Assembly: GCA_028821125.1 (NCBI GenBank)
Contig: JAPPHD010000102.1
Location: forward strand, 1 to 40,218
Reading direction: 5' to 3'
Length of the DNA: 40,218 nt
Origin: Gammaproteobacteria bacterium
GTDB taxonomy: Bacteria; Pseudomonadota; Gammaproteobacteria; Pseudomonadales; Azotimanducaceae
A program made the position numbers and the translations under genes. Each line of letters opens with the position of its first letter. The stretch's first letter is position 1. Under the pieces are notes generated by a model, which was not told the origin of the DNA, made no database searches, and saw nothing but the letters and a program-made list of their open reading frames with translations. Shown here piece after piece: positions 32,161 to 40,218 of this stretch.

Positions 32161-33306
32161 ATGGATTTCATGCCCACAGACGAACAGCGGATCGCCGTCG
32201 ATTCGTTCCGTCGTTTCCTCGACAGGGAGATCGCTCCCCGGATTGCCGGGTTTGATGACGTCTTCATCCCCAAAGACGCCATGCGGGAGATGCTACTCGA
32301 GCTGCTGCCCTTCGGCATGGGCAACGGGCTGGTCGGAGAGGCGCACGGCGGCCTGGGCCTGGACCCGCTCACCGTGGGGCTGCTATTCGAGGAACTGGCG
32401 CGGGTCTCCCCGGACCTCGCCATCGTGGCGCTGATCCAGATGGAAGCCGGGCTGCTGCTCGCCGCCGGTTCCGATTCCATCCGGGAAAACTACCTGAAAC
32501 CCCTGCTGAACGGCGACAGATTCGGCTGCATCGGCATCAGCGAACCCGGTGCCGGTTCGAACATTGCCGGAATCAGGTGCCGGGCACGCCCGGACGGGGA
32601 CGGTTACTCCCTTTCCGGGGAGAAACAGTGGATCTCCAACGGCCACTATTCCGACTTCTGCATCTGCGTCGCGCGGGACGAAGACGGGCCTGGCGACGGC
32701 ATCGGCCTGTTCGTCGTCGACCGGGAAGCGGCCTACGAGAGCCGCAACATTCCCAAGATAGCCCTCAACCGGCAATCGACCGCCCAGTTGCATTTCGACG
32801 GCGCACGGGTACCGCCGGAAAACCTGCTCGTGCCTCCGGGCATGGGGCTGAAACGGCTGATGGCGCTGCTTTCCGGCTCGCGGCCGCTGGTCGGGCTGCT
32901 GGCCGTGGGCGTTGCCCGGGCGGCGCTCGATCACTCCATCGACTACGCGAAATCCAGGGAACAGCACGGCAAGGTCATTGCCCGCCACCAGTTGGTACAG
33001 GCGCGCATCGCCGACATGGCGGTGCAGATCGATGCCTCCCGCCTCATGCTGTACCGGGCGCTCGATCTGGCCGGCCGCGGGGAGCGCAGCGACCTCGAGA
33101 GCAGCATGGCCAAGTATTTCGCGACGGAAGCCGCTTGCGAGGTCACCCGCCACGCCCTGGCCATCCATGGCGGCAACGGCGTGGCGCGGGAGTTTCCCGT
33201 CGAGGAGTTCTACCGGGTGGCGCCCATCCTCGCCGTCACCGAAGGTACGCCGGAGATGCAGCAACTCATCATCGGCCGGGGCCTGCTCGGGGAATCGGCC
33301 TTCTAG
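32161..33306 (+). CDS. Acyl-CoA dehydrogenase
   Basis: A 381-residue FAD enzyme with the full acyl-CoA dehydrogenase fold. GCIGISEPGAGSN (122-134) and EKQWISNGHYSDF are the FAD/substrate motifs. YAKSREQHGKVIARHQLVQ begins the C-terminal helical domain. AIHGGNGVAREFPVE and VTEGTPEMQQL with Glu361 as catalytic base follow the short/medium-chain type. It makes the first alpha,beta double bond in beta-oxidation of a CoA thioester. The 197-bp gap upstream holds no gene. It is convergent with the symporter. Chain specificity cannot be judged. Confidence 0.93.
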   Translation: MDFMPTDEQRIAVDSFRRFLDREIAPRIAGFDDVFIPKDAMREMLLELLPFGMGNGLVGEAHGGLGLDPLTVGLLFEELARVSPDLAIVALIQMEAGLLLAAGSDSIRENYLKPLLNGDRFGCIGISEPGAGSNIAGIRCRARPDGDGYSLSGEKQWISNGHYSDFCICVARDEDGPGDGIGLFVVDREAAYESRNIPKIALNRQSTAQLHFDGARVPPENLLVPPGMGLKRLMALLSGSRPLVGLLAVGVARAALDHSIDYAKSREQHGKVIARHQLVQARIADMAVQIDASRLMLYRALDLAGRGERSDLESSMAKYFATEAACEVTRHALAIHGGNGVAREFPVEEFYRVAPILAVTEGTPEMQQLIIGRGLLGESAF

Positions 33307-33371
33307 CCGGGATTGAAGCGGAACGCCGCCTGTACGACCGGCGCGCATACGTCTTCCATGCCCGCCCGCCG

Positions 33372-34850
33372 TCAACTCCCGGTTACCGAAGGCGCGGCTT
33401 CCTGCGCGAAGTACCGCTGCACGCGAGGATCGTCAACGAGCTTGCCTCGGGCCGATATGATCGCGTAGACGGCCATCGATGCCGCGAGCGCCGGGAACAC
33501 TTCGTGCAGCACCGCCTTCAGGCCAAGCGCAAGCCAGCCCAGCAGCACCGCGATACCGACCGCAAACGCGGCAAGCGCGGCGGATTCGTTGCCGCGCCGC
33601 CAATGCAGGCCGAGCAGAACCGTCGGCAGGAAACAGACCGCATACAGGCTGCCGGAAAAGATGGTGATGTCGATGATGCCGCCCGGCGGCCGCAGCGCCA
33701 CCAGCGCGGCCACCAGGGCGAAGGCGACCACGCCGATCCGTGTGCGGCGCACCTCCCGGGCCTCGGAGGTTGGCGGCAGCACGTCGCGGCTGGTCACCGA
33801 CGCGGCCACCAGCAGCACGCTGTCGATGGACGACATGGCTGCGCCGAGCATGGCGACCACCAGGAAATCGCCCACCAGGCGGGGAAACACCGTCGCGTCG
33901 TTCACCAGCATCGGTATCAGCACATCGGTGTCGGTGATGCCCTCGACCAGGAAGCGGGCATAGAGGCCGATGGGAAACAGGCTGAACTGCACGATGAGGA
34001 TGCCGGCCACCGCCACCCACATGCCCGTGCGCAGGCTCTGCTCGTCGCGCAGGCCGTAGTAGCGGGTAACCTGGCGCGGGTCGATCAGCAGCTTGAAAGA
34101 CCCGGCGAGCGCAATGCCGATCAGCACCGGAAACGGGATGCCCGCGTCCAGATCGAAGAGGTGCTCGGCGCCTTCCAACTCGGTGACCTGGCCGATGACG
34201 CCCACGCCGCCCGCCGCATGGGTGACAAAGGCGAACAGCAAGAGCGAACCGATCACCATGAGCACGCCCTGCAGCACGTCGGTGCGCACCACCGAGAGGA
34301 AACCGCCCACGGAGGTATAGGCCATGACGATGACCAGGTTGAGAGCCACCGCCGCCTCGTAGGGGATGCCCAGGAACGCCTGGAAGATATGCCCCACGCC
34401 CTTGAAGATGGCAATGAGGTACAGAAGGCTCGAGAACACGATGATCGCCGCGGCGGCACGGCGTACCCGGTCGCTGGCGAACCGTACCGCGAGGAAGTCG
34501 GGCACCGTGACCGAGCCCCAATCCGCCACGAAGCGGCGCAGGCGCGGCGCCACGAAGCGCCAGGAGAGCCACCCGAACAGGACGAGCAGCACCGCCATCG
34601 ACAGCCAGGGCGCGCCGTACTCGTAGCCCTGGCCGGCATGGCCCAGGTAGCTGTTGGTGCTGGCGAAGGTGGCGTAGAAGGAGACGCCGATGGCCAGGCC
34701 CCCGAAGCGCCGCCCGCCGATGAAATAGTCGGCCGTGCCCCGGGTGCCGCGCAGCCCGGACCGGGCATGCATCACCAGCATGGCGGCGTAGGCCGCGATC
34801 AGTGCCGTGGCGAACCAGTGCTCGGCAAACCAGGCAACCGTTCCGTTCAT
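33372..34850 (-). CDS. Sodium:solute symporter (SSS family)
   Basis: A 492-residue membrane protein of the SSS family with about 13 transmembrane helices. RGTADYFIGGRRFGGLAIG, FYATFASTNSYLGHAGQGYEYG and VTVPDFLAVRFASDRVRR are family motifs at the N-terminal end. TSVGGFLSVVRTDVLQGVLM and AAMSSIDSVLLVAASVTSRD (Na+-site region) follow. The frame continues 35 codons upstream to 34955 through Ala/Arg-rich low-complexity sequence that encodes part of the 48-bp repeats. The ATG at 34850 (MNGTVAWFAEHW) is the sensible start. The solute is unknown; candidates from context are carboxylates or amino acids. Confidence 0.9.
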   Translation of the reverse strand: MNGTVAWFAEHWFATALIAAYAAMLVMHARSGLRGTRGTADYFIGGRRFGGLAIGVSFYATFASTNSYLGHAGQGYEYGAPWLSMAVLLVLFGWLSWRFVAPRLRRFVADWGSVTVPDFLAVRFASDRVRRAAAAIIVFSSLLYLIAIFKGVGHIFQAFLGIPYEAAVALNLVIVMAYTSVGGFLSVVRTDVLQGVLMVIGSLLLFAFVTHAAGGVGVIGQVTELEGAEHLFDLDAGIPFPVLIGIALAGSFKLLIDPRQVTRYYGLRDEQSLRTGMWVAVAGILIVQFSLFPIGLYARFLVEGITDTDVLIPMLVNDATVFPRLVGDFLVVAMLGAAMSSIDSVLLVAASVTSRDVLPPTSEAREVRRTRIGVVAFALVAALVALRPPGGIIDITIFSGSLYAVCFLPTVLLGLHWRRGNESAALAAFAVGIAVLLGWLALGLKAVLHEVFPALAASMAVYAIISARGKLVDDPRVQRYFAQEAAPSVTGS

Positions 34851-34883
34851 CGCCCTCGCCCGTGCGCGTACCGGCACGCCCTG

Positions 34884-35000
34884 CCGGGCGGCGCAGGCGC
34901 ACGGCAGCGCGGATCGGGCAGCGGGGCCAGCCCGGGCGGCGCAGGCGCAGGACAACCCGGATCCGGCAGCGGGGGCAACCCGGGCGGCAACACTCGCAGC
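34884..35000. repeat. 48-bp tandem repeat, about 2.4 copies
   Basis: CCGGGCGGC recurs at 34884, 34932 and 34980, exactly 48 bp apart. The first two units are largely alike and the third is partial. The period is a multiple of three, so frames through it give 16-residue repeats rich in Gly/Ser (plus) or Pro/Leu (minus). It lies in the divergent gap between the symporter and the reductase. Confidence 0.75.
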
Positions 35001-35102
35001 AAACCGTCACCGCTGCCGGTAATATGCGATGGTGGTAAGGTGATCAAGGCTGCGAGATTACCCGCATCCAGCCCCGACTGCGAAGACAACCAAGGAACCC
35101 CC

Positions 35103-36110
35103 ATGACCGACACGGCGATCAACCGCCAGTGGCTCATCAACGGCAATCCCCGCGGCCGGGCGCTGGCACTTTCGGATTTCAAGGCTCACGAGGCGGCCGT
35201 GCAACCGCTGGCGGCGGGCCAGGTGCGCGTTCGCTCCGAGTACCTGAGCTTCGACCCGTCCCAGAAAGGCCAGATGGAGAACATCAGGGGCTATACCAGC
35301 GGCGCCGAAGTCGGCAACGTGATGTCTGCCCGGGGGATCGGCGAAGTCATCGAATCCAGGCACCCCGGAATCGAGGTGGGCGCCAAGGTCATGGGCGCCG
35401 TCGACTGGCAGGAATACGCCTCCCTCGACGGCGCCACGGTGGAAGTGCTGCCGGACGATGACCTGCTGACGGCCAACCTCGGCCCTCTGGGCGGCACGGG
35501 CCTCACCGCCTACTTCGGCCTCCTTCGCATCGGCCGGCCGGAACCGGGCGATACCATCGTGGTATCCGGCGCCGCCGGGGCGGTGGGTTCCATGGTCGTG
35601 CAGATCGCCAGGATCCTCGGCGGGCGGGTCATCGGCATCGCCGGCGGGCCGGAGAAGTGCGCCTGGCTGGTCGATGAACTCGGCTGCGCCGCCGCCATCG
35701 ATTACAAGAGCGGGAACATAAAGCGCCGGCTCACGGAACTGTGCCCGGGCGGCATCGACGTCTTCTTCGACAACGTGGGCGGCGAGGCGCTGAACGCCGC
35801 CCTGGCGCGCATCGCCAACCGCGCCAGGGTGGTGATCTGCGGCGGAATCTCCCGCTATTCGGAAGAAACCCTGCCGCCCGGCCCCGCCAACTATTTCAAC
35901 ATCGTCTTCCGCCAGGCCATCATCGAGGGATTTCTGCTGAGCGGCTACGAGAAGGAATACGGCGTGGCGCGCCGGCGCATCACCGACTGGATACGCGCCG
36001 GCGACATCGTCTACAGGGAAGACATGCAGCGTGGTTTCGAAAACATCCCTTCGACACTGCTGCGGCTCTTCTCCGGCAAGAACTTCGGCAAGCAGCTTCT
36101 GCAACTCTGA
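35103..36110 (+). CDS. NADP-dependent medium-chain reductase (CurA/prostaglandin-reductase-like)
   Basis: A 335-residue zinc-independent MDR-family oxidoreductase. LINGNPRGRALALSDFK at the N-terminus, YLSFDPSQKGQM, and GGTGLTAYFGL lead to the Rossmann motif SGAAGAVGSMVVQIARILG (about 155-173). DVFFDNVGGEALNAAL and NYFNIVFRQAIIEGFLLSGY are typical of the leukotriene B4 12-hydroxydehydrogenase group. It reduces alpha,beta-unsaturated ketones or aldehydes with NADPH. The frame is open far upstream, but the ATG at 35103 with AAGGAA ahead starts at the family N-terminus. Confidence 0.9.
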   Translation: MTDTAINRQWLINGNPRGRALALSDFKAHEAAVQPLAAGQVRVRSEYLSFDPSQKGQMENIRGYTSGAEVGNVMSARGIGEVIESRHPGIEVGAKVMGAVDWQEYASLDGATVEVLPDDDLLTANLGPLGGTGLTAYFGLLRIGRPEPGDTIVVSGAAGAVGSMVVQIARILGGRVIGIAGGPEKCAWLVDELGCAAAIDYKSGNIKRRLTELCPGGIDVFFDNVGGEALNAALARIANRARVVICGGISRYSEETLPPGPANYFNIVFRQAIIEGFLLSGYEKEYGVARRRITDWIRAGDIVYREDMQRGFENIPSTLLRLFSGKNFGKQLLQL

Positions 36111-36158
36111 CCGCCGCCCCTGACCGAGAAGGACACCTTCGGGCACATCGAGGGCAAT

Positions 36159-36235
36159 TGGTGGGCCCACCAGGACTCGAACCTGGGACCAATGGATTAT
36201 GAGTCCACTGCTCTAACCAACTGAGCTATAGGCCC
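36159..36235 (-). tRNA. tRNA-Ile2 (anticodon CAU)
   Basis: A 77-nt tRNA with CCA encoded. The acceptor stem GGGCCTA pairs with TGGGCCC, the T-arm contains GTTCGAGTC, and the anticodon loop is CTCATAA. CAU could be Met, but the C4:G69 and C5:G68 acceptor pairs are those recognised by the lysidine synthetase TilS in tRNA-Ile2; E. coli elongator tRNA-Met has U4/A5. Hence Ile(AUA) is preferred. It lies downstream of rpoD on the same strand, as in several gammaproteobacteria. Confidence 0.88.
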
Positions 36236-36246
36236 GATCTTCAGGA

Positions 36247-36252
36247 AATATA
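36247..36252 (-). promoter_or_regulatory. Candidate -10 box of the tRNA gene
   Basis: TATATT on the minus strand ends 11 nt before the tRNA 5' end, a suitable distance. No good -35 was seen. Confidence 0.3.
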
Positions 36253-36309
36253 GCACCGCACGGCGGATCTAGCCCGGGCCGGCTGCCGGCAGAGCGGGAG
36301 TTCGGCGCC

Positions 36310-38145
36310 TCAGCGCTTGCCGCCGCCGGCCTCCATCCACTCGTCGAGGAAGCTGCGCAGATGCTCGGAACGGCTCGGGTGCCGGAGCTTGCGCAGGGCC
36401 TTGGCCTCGATCTGGCGGATGCGCTCCCGGGTGACGTCGAACTGCTTGCCGACCTCCTCGAGGGTGTGGTCGGTGTTCATGTCGATGCCGAAACGCATGC
36501 GCAGCACCTTGGCTTCGCGGGCAGTGAGCCCGCCGAGCACTTCACGGGTGGCTTCCTTCAGGCCTTCGCCCGTGGCGAGTTCCACCGGCGAGCCGATGGT
36601 GATGTCCTCGATGAAGTCGCCGAGGTGCGAATCCTCGTCGTCGCCGATGGGCGTTTCCATGGAGATGGGCTCCTTGGCGATCTTGAGTACCCGGCGCACC
36701 TTGTCTTCCGGCATCTCCATGCGCTCGCCGAGTTCCTCCGGCGTGGGTTCGCGGCCCATCTCCTGGATCATCTGCCGCGAGATGCGGTTCAGCTTGTTGA
36801 TGGTCTCGATCATGTGCACCGGTATGCGGATGGTGCGCGCCTGGTCGGCGATGGAGCGCGTGATGGCCTGGCGAATCCACCAGGTGGCGTAGGTGGAGAA
36901 CTTGTAGCCGCGGCGGTACTCGAACTTGTCGACGGCCTTCATGAGGCCGATGTTGCCTTCCTGGATGAGGTCGAGGAACTGCAGGCCGCGGTTCGTGTAC
37001 TTCTTGGCAATGGAGATCACCAGCCGCAGGTTGGCTTCCACCATGTCTTTCTTGGCGCGCCGGGCCTTGGCCTCGCCAAGCGACATGCGGCGGTTGATGT
37101 CCTTGACATCCGCTATTGTCAGACCGGTTTCGGCGCTCAGGTTCCTGAGCTTCTTCTGGGCCCGGGTGATCTCCTCGCGCTGCCGCTCCAGCGCCGCGGA
37201 ATAGTCGCGCTTGGCCCGGATGAGCTTGTTCACCCAGGCGATGCTCGTCTCCTTGCCGACGAATTCCTTGCGGAACAGCTCCCGCGGCACCCTCGCTTCA
37301 CGCACGCAGGCCATCAGGATGGCCCGCTCCTGACGGCGGACCATGTAGAGCCCGTTGCGCGCCATGCGCACGATTTCCTCGTAGTGCTTGGGCACCAGCT
37401 TGAAGGAATGGAACTTCTTGCCCAGAACTTTCAGTTGCTCCTGGGCCTCTTCGCTGGCGCGGCCATGCGCCTTGATGGTCCGGTTCGTCTTGTTGTACTG
37501 CCGCTTCAGCGCGGTGAAGCGGCGCTTGGCCTCCACCGGGTCGGGGCCCTTGTCTTTCTCGTCGTCGTCGTCCTTCTTGTTGGTCGCCTGGGCGTTGGGA
37601 ACCACCTGCGCCGCCTGGGGCACGTGGTCGGCCGGGTCGAGATAGCCCACCAAGAGATCGGAAAGCTTGCCTTCCCTGGTGACGTGGGCGTAGGTGTCGA
37701 GCAGGTATTCGACCGGGCCTGGATAGCCGGACAGCGCAGCGAGCACATCGCGGATGCCTTCCTCGATGCGCTTGGCGATGGCGATCTCGCCCTCGCGGGT
37801 GAGCAGCTCCACCGTGCCCATCTCGCGCATGTACATGCGCACCGGGTCGGTCGTGCGGCCCGCCTCGGTCTCCACGGCCGCCAGCGCCGCCGCGGCTTCT
37901 TCCGCCGCCAGTTCGTCGGCCGTGTTTTCCTCGCTTTGGAGCAACTCGTCGGGATCGGGCGCGGTCTCGTACACCGTGATCCCCATGTCGTTGATCATGC
38001 GGATGATGTCTTCGATCTGATCCGGGTCGGAGATGTCGTCGGGCAGGTGGTCGTTCACCTCGGCATAGGTGATGTAACCCTGCTCCTTGCCCTTGGCGAT
38101 GAGTTCCTTGAGTCGCGACTGCTGCTGCTGGATGTTATCGCTCAT
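36310..38145 (-). CDS. rpoD: RNA polymerase primary sigma factor RpoD (sigma-70)
   Basis: A 611-residue housekeeping sigma factor, full length for Gammaproteobacteria. Region 1.1 begins [20 protein letters not shown]. Region 1.2 has [21 protein letters not shown] long non-conserved acidic and Lys-rich stretch ([12 protein letters not shown]) follows. Region 2 contains [18 protein letters not shown]-like core sequence and [16 protein letters not shown]. Region 4.2 has [20 protein letters not shown] and [17 protein letters not shown]. It directs transcription from most promoters. The order dnaG-rpoD-tRNA is the conserved macromolecular-synthesis arrangement. A 234-bp gap with its own -10 box separates it from dnaG. 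Confidence 0.98.
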   Translation of the reverse strand: MSDNIQQQQSRLKELIAKGKEQGYITYAEVNDHLPDDISDPDQIEDIIRMINDMGITVYETAPDPDELLQSEENTADELAAEEAAAALAAVETEAGRTTDPVRMYMREMGTVELLTREGEIAIAKRIEEGIRDVLAALSGYPGPVEYLLDTYAHVTREGKLSDLLVGYLDPADHVPQAAQVVPNAQATNKKDDDDEKDKGPDPVEAKRRFTALKRQYNKTNRTIKAHGRASEEAQEQLKVLGKKFHSFKLVPKHYEEIVRMARNGLYMVRRQERAILMACVREARVPRELFRKEFVGKETSIAWVNKLIRAKRDYSAALERQREEITRAQKKLRNLSAETGLTIADVKDINRRMSLGEAKARRAKKDMVEANLRLVISIAKKYTNRGLQFLDLIQEGNIGLMKAVDKFEYRRGYKFSTYATWWIRQAITRSIADQARTIRIPVHMIETINKLNRISRQMIQEMGREPTPEELGERMEMPEDKVRRVLKIAKEPISMETPIGDDEDSHLGDFIEDITIGSPVELATGEGLKEATREVLGGLTAREAKVLRMRFGIDMNTDHTLEEVGKQFDVTRERIRQIEAKALRKLRHPSRSEHLRSFLDEWMEAGGGKR

Positions 38146-38256
38146 GACGCCTCGATGAGTTGATTGGGCCGGAACGGCTCCGGCGGAACGGCCTGCCCGA
38201 CGCCACCGGCTGACGCGTTCCGGCGCGACAATCGAGTGGTTCGGGACAAACGGTTA

Positions 38257-38262
38257 ATTATA
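38257..38262 (-). promoter_or_regulatory. Candidate -10 box of rpoD
   Basis: A perfect TATAAT on the minus strand, 111 nt ahead of the rpoD ATG, within an AT-rich patch in the dnaG-rpoD gap. The -35 is weak. It suggests rpoD can be transcribed independently of dnaG. Confidence 0.45.
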
Positions 38263-38379
38263 TACGTCCTGGATGTATGGCGGTATCGGCAATTTTCAAG
38301 GGCACGCGGGCACGACAAGCGCGCTCCGTTCTGCACCGCCCTGCGTTATCGCTACTCTTGCCGGCGTCGCCAAGGTCGT

Positions 38380-40107
38380 TCACGACCAGGTCGAACCGGA
38401 ACCCTGTTTCAGCGACAGGAAGCGTGTGAGTTTCTCCCTTGAGGGCTCCTCCCGCATTTCGTCGACGAGGCGCCTGCGGTCCTGGCGCCGCGCCGCGGCG
38501 ATAAGCTGCGCGACGCCGTCCACAAATTCCGCGGCCTCCGCCTCGGCCGGCAGAACGCCCGGACGCTGGAGCAGGCGCGTCAGTTCATCGTGGTAACGGT
38601 CGCCCGACCAGCGGCCGAGAATCTGCGCCGAACCGGCATCCGGGTGTTCCGCCACATACTTCACGACATCGCCGAACAGGCTCGCTCCATCGCGATTGAC
38701 GATCGCATCCACCTGCTCATCGCTCAGGCCGCGCAGCATTTCCGGGCGCTTCAGCAGCATGGCGAGCAGATGTTCGGCCAGCCCGCGGATTCCGCGGCGC
38801 TGCGCCGCGCCCGGGAAGCGGTTGCCCGCGCCGGCGGATGGAGCGGACCGGTCGGGCCTGAGCCCCGTGAGATCGCGCACCCGCTGCAGCATCAGTTCCT
38901 TCAGGGCCCCGGGCGGCACGCGGTTCACGTGGGGCATAGCCAGGCTGGCCAGCTTGGCGCGGTCGTCGATGGCGTCGAGGTCGAAACCGCCCACCAGTTC
39001 GCCGAAGAGGTATTCGATGGCGGGCGTGGCGTTTTCCAGCCGTTCCAGGAAGTCCTCGGCTCCCTGTTTGCGTACCAGGGTGTCCGGGTCCTCGCCTTCG
39101 GGGAGGAACATGAACTTCAGCCGCCGGCCCTCGCTGAGGGTGGGCAGCGCGTTCTCCAGCGCCCGCCAGGCGGCGCGGCGCCCCGCCGGGTCGCCGTCGA
39201 AACAGCAGACCACCTCGTCCACGTAGCGGAACAGCTTGCGGTAGTGGTTCTCGCCGGAAGCGGTGCCGAGGGTGGCGACGGCGTTGGGCACACCGCATTG
39301 AGCCAGCGCGATGACGTCCATGTAACCTTCGACAACGATCAGCCGGTTCAGGTTTCGTACGGATTTTCGCGCCTCGAAGAGACCGTACAGCTCTTCGCCC
39401 TTGTGGAAGACCGGGGTCTCCGGGGAATTGAGATACTTCGGCCCGTCCCCGTCCCCGAGCAGGCGGCCGCCGAAGCCGATGACACGGCCGCGGATGTCCC
39501 GGATCGGGAACAGGATGCGGCCGCGGAAACGGTCGTAGACGTTGCCCCGCTCGTTTTTGCTGACCAGGCCCGCCTCGAGCAGCAGCTTTCCGGCGCCGTC
39601 GCCGTTAGCAAGGGCCTTCTGCAGGCCATCCCAGGAATCCGGCGCGAAACCGATCCCGAAATCCCGCGCCACCGCGCCGGTCAGGCCGCGCGACTTCAGG
39701 TAGTCCACCGCCTGTTTCGAACCCTTGAGCTGGCCGCGAAAGTAGCGCTCGGCCCGCTGCATGATCTCGTAGATTCCGCTGTTGTCGCGTTGTGGCCGCC
39801 GGGAGCGTTCCCGGGGGACCTCCACACCGGCTTGCGCCGCCAGGGTTTCCACCGCCTCCACGAACGGCAGCCGTTCGTATTCCATGAGAAAGGTGAGCGC
39901 CGTGCCGCTCGCGCTGCAGCCGAAGCAGTAGTAGAACTGCTTGTCCTGGCTGACGGTGAACGAAGGCGTTTTCTCGTCGTGGAAGGGGCAGCGCGCCTGG
40001 AAATCCTTGCCCGCCTTCTTCAGCGGCACCCGCTCGCCGATTACCCCGACGATGTCCACGCGACCCAGCAGATCGTTGATGAAGGACTGGGGAATCTGGC
40101 CGGCCAT
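38380..40107 (-). CDS. dnaG: DNA primase DnaG
   Basis: A 575-residue bacterial primase. The N-terminal CHC2 zinc finger is CPFHDEKTPSF...YYCFGC with ligands Cys40, His43, Cys61 and Cys64. The RNA polymerase core has DFGIGFAPDSWDGL and RGRILFPIRDIRGRVIGFGG. The TOPRIM segment has LIVVEGYMDVIAL and VVCCFDGDPAGRRAAWRAL. The C-terminal part (LLQRPGVLPAEAEAAEFVD) corresponds to the DnaB-interacting domain. It makes RNA primers for replication. The ATG at 40107 starts at the family N-terminus. The 111 bp left to the window edge hold no rpsU or other supported gene. Confidence 0.98.
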   Translation of the reverse strand: MAGQIPQSFINDLLGRVDIVGVIGERVPLKKAGKDFQARCPFHDEKTPSFTVSQDKQFYYCFGCSASGTALTFLMEYERLPFVEAVETLAAQAGVEVPRERSRRPQRDNSGIYEIMQRAERYFRGQLKGSKQAVDYLKSRGLTGAVARDFGIGFAPDSWDGLQKALANGDGAGKLLLEAGLVSKNERGNVYDRFRGRILFPIRDIRGRVIGFGGRLLGDGDGPKYLNSPETPVFHKGEELYGLFEARKSVRNLNRLIVVEGYMDVIALAQCGVPNAVATLGTASGENHYRKLFRYVDEVVCCFDGDPAGRRAAWRALENALPTLSEGRRLKFMFLPEGEDPDTLVRKQGAEDFLERLENATPAIEYLFGELVGGFDLDAIDDRAKLASLAMPHVNRVPPGALKELMLQRVRDLTGLRPDRSAPSAGAGNRFPGAAQRRGIRGLAEHLLAMLLKRPEMLRGLSDEQVDAIVNRDGASLFGDVVKYVAEHPDAGSAQILGRWSGDRYHDELTRLLQRPGVLPAEAEAAEFVDGVAQLIAAARRQDRRRLVDEMREEPSREKLTRFLSLKQGSGSTWS

Positions 40108-40218
40108 TGCGGCGTTAAGAATACTCCTGCGCCGGGCTCGTTTACAGGATGGTCGGGCCGGGCGCTTCGATCGGGCACCGAGAGCAGGTATGCGGTACGG
40201 GTATCCGGCACGCCAAGC

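Noticed and set aside
34851-34955. N-terminal extension of the sodium symporter
   Set aside because: It is Ala/Arg-rich sequence from the tandem repeat; the transporter fold begins right after the ATG at 34850.
32577-35102. Long plus-strand frame running through the acyl-CoA dehydrogenase and symporter region into the reductase
   Set aside because: Only the last 335 codons (from 35103) are a real gene. The upstream part is low-complexity antisense sequence and crosses the 48-bp repeat.
36270-36300. GC-rich hairpin downstream of rpoD as a terminator
   Set aside because: GCCGG/CCGGC pairs but no T-run follows on the minus strand, and the tRNA lies just beyond, so read-through is as likely.
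1-40218. CRISPR arrays, rRNA genes, integrases or full insertion sequences
   Set aside because: No regularly spaced direct repeats with unique spacers, no rRNA-like stretches and no recombinase or transposase genes were recognised.

Overview
The window looks like a chromosomal segment of a high-GC, aerobic, heterotrophic gammaproteobacterium. The clearest anchor is the macromolecular-synthesis block at the right end: dnaG (38380-40107) and rpoD (36310-38145), followed by a tRNA-Ile(CAU). Most of the rest encodes CoA-thioester chemistry (MaoC-fold and crotonase-fold proteins, a CoA racemase, an acyl-CoA dehydrogenase, a multicomponent acyl-CoA oxygenase), amino-acid and polyamine oxidation, extracytoplasmic amidohydrolases and nutrient transport. 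This suggests an organism living on complex organic matter. I cannot place it below class level from sequence reading alone.

Left part (1-6111): a divergent phenylacetyl-CoA-epoxidase-like operon (PaaA-, PaaD-, PaaB- and PaaC-like, 891-3485) sits between a divergently transcribed MaoC-fold protein, an opposing adrenodoxin-type ferredoxin, a crotonase-fold protein and an AraC-family regulator. PaaD is split into two genes with paaB between them. The MaoC and crotonase proteins both lack canonical catalytic acids, and no PaaE-type reductase is visible. Together these suggest an acyl-CoA oxygenation route other than standard phenylacetate catabolism.

Accessory island (about 6112-10797): a methyltransferase gene overlaps by 4 nt a gene for an ALKBH8-type 2OG-Fe(II) dioxygenase. 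Convergent to them is an SF1 helicase with a RelE/YoeB-like N-terminal domain. Upstream of the helicase are an XRE antitoxin and a 36-codon relic of its RelE/HigB-type toxin, still translationally coupled to the antitoxin.

Middle (10798-20713): an alpha-methylacyl-CoA racemase-type CoA transferase, a nitronate monooxygenase, a fused indolepyruvate:ferredoxin oxidoreductase with a RidA-like protein upstream, a HipBA toxin-antitoxin pair with operator-like palindromes, a YkvI-type membrane protein and a small membrane-anchored coiled-coil protein. The gene-free stretch 20714-21492 carries a 272-bp element with perfect 36-bp terminal inverted repeats, internal hairpins, and an adjoining related 50-bp perfect hairpin.

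Right part (21493-36110): secreted amidohydrolase, Tat-exported SpdH-like flavoprotein, TonB-dependent receptor, CapA-family phosphoesterase, FMN alpha-hydroxyacid dehydrogenase, D-aminoacylase-like enzyme, acyl-CoA dehydrogenase, Na+/solute symporter and NADP-dependent enone reductase. They plausibly serve uptake and periplasmic processing of peptides, D-amino-acid derivatives and polyamines. A 48-bp tandem repeat lies in the divergent gap before the reductase.
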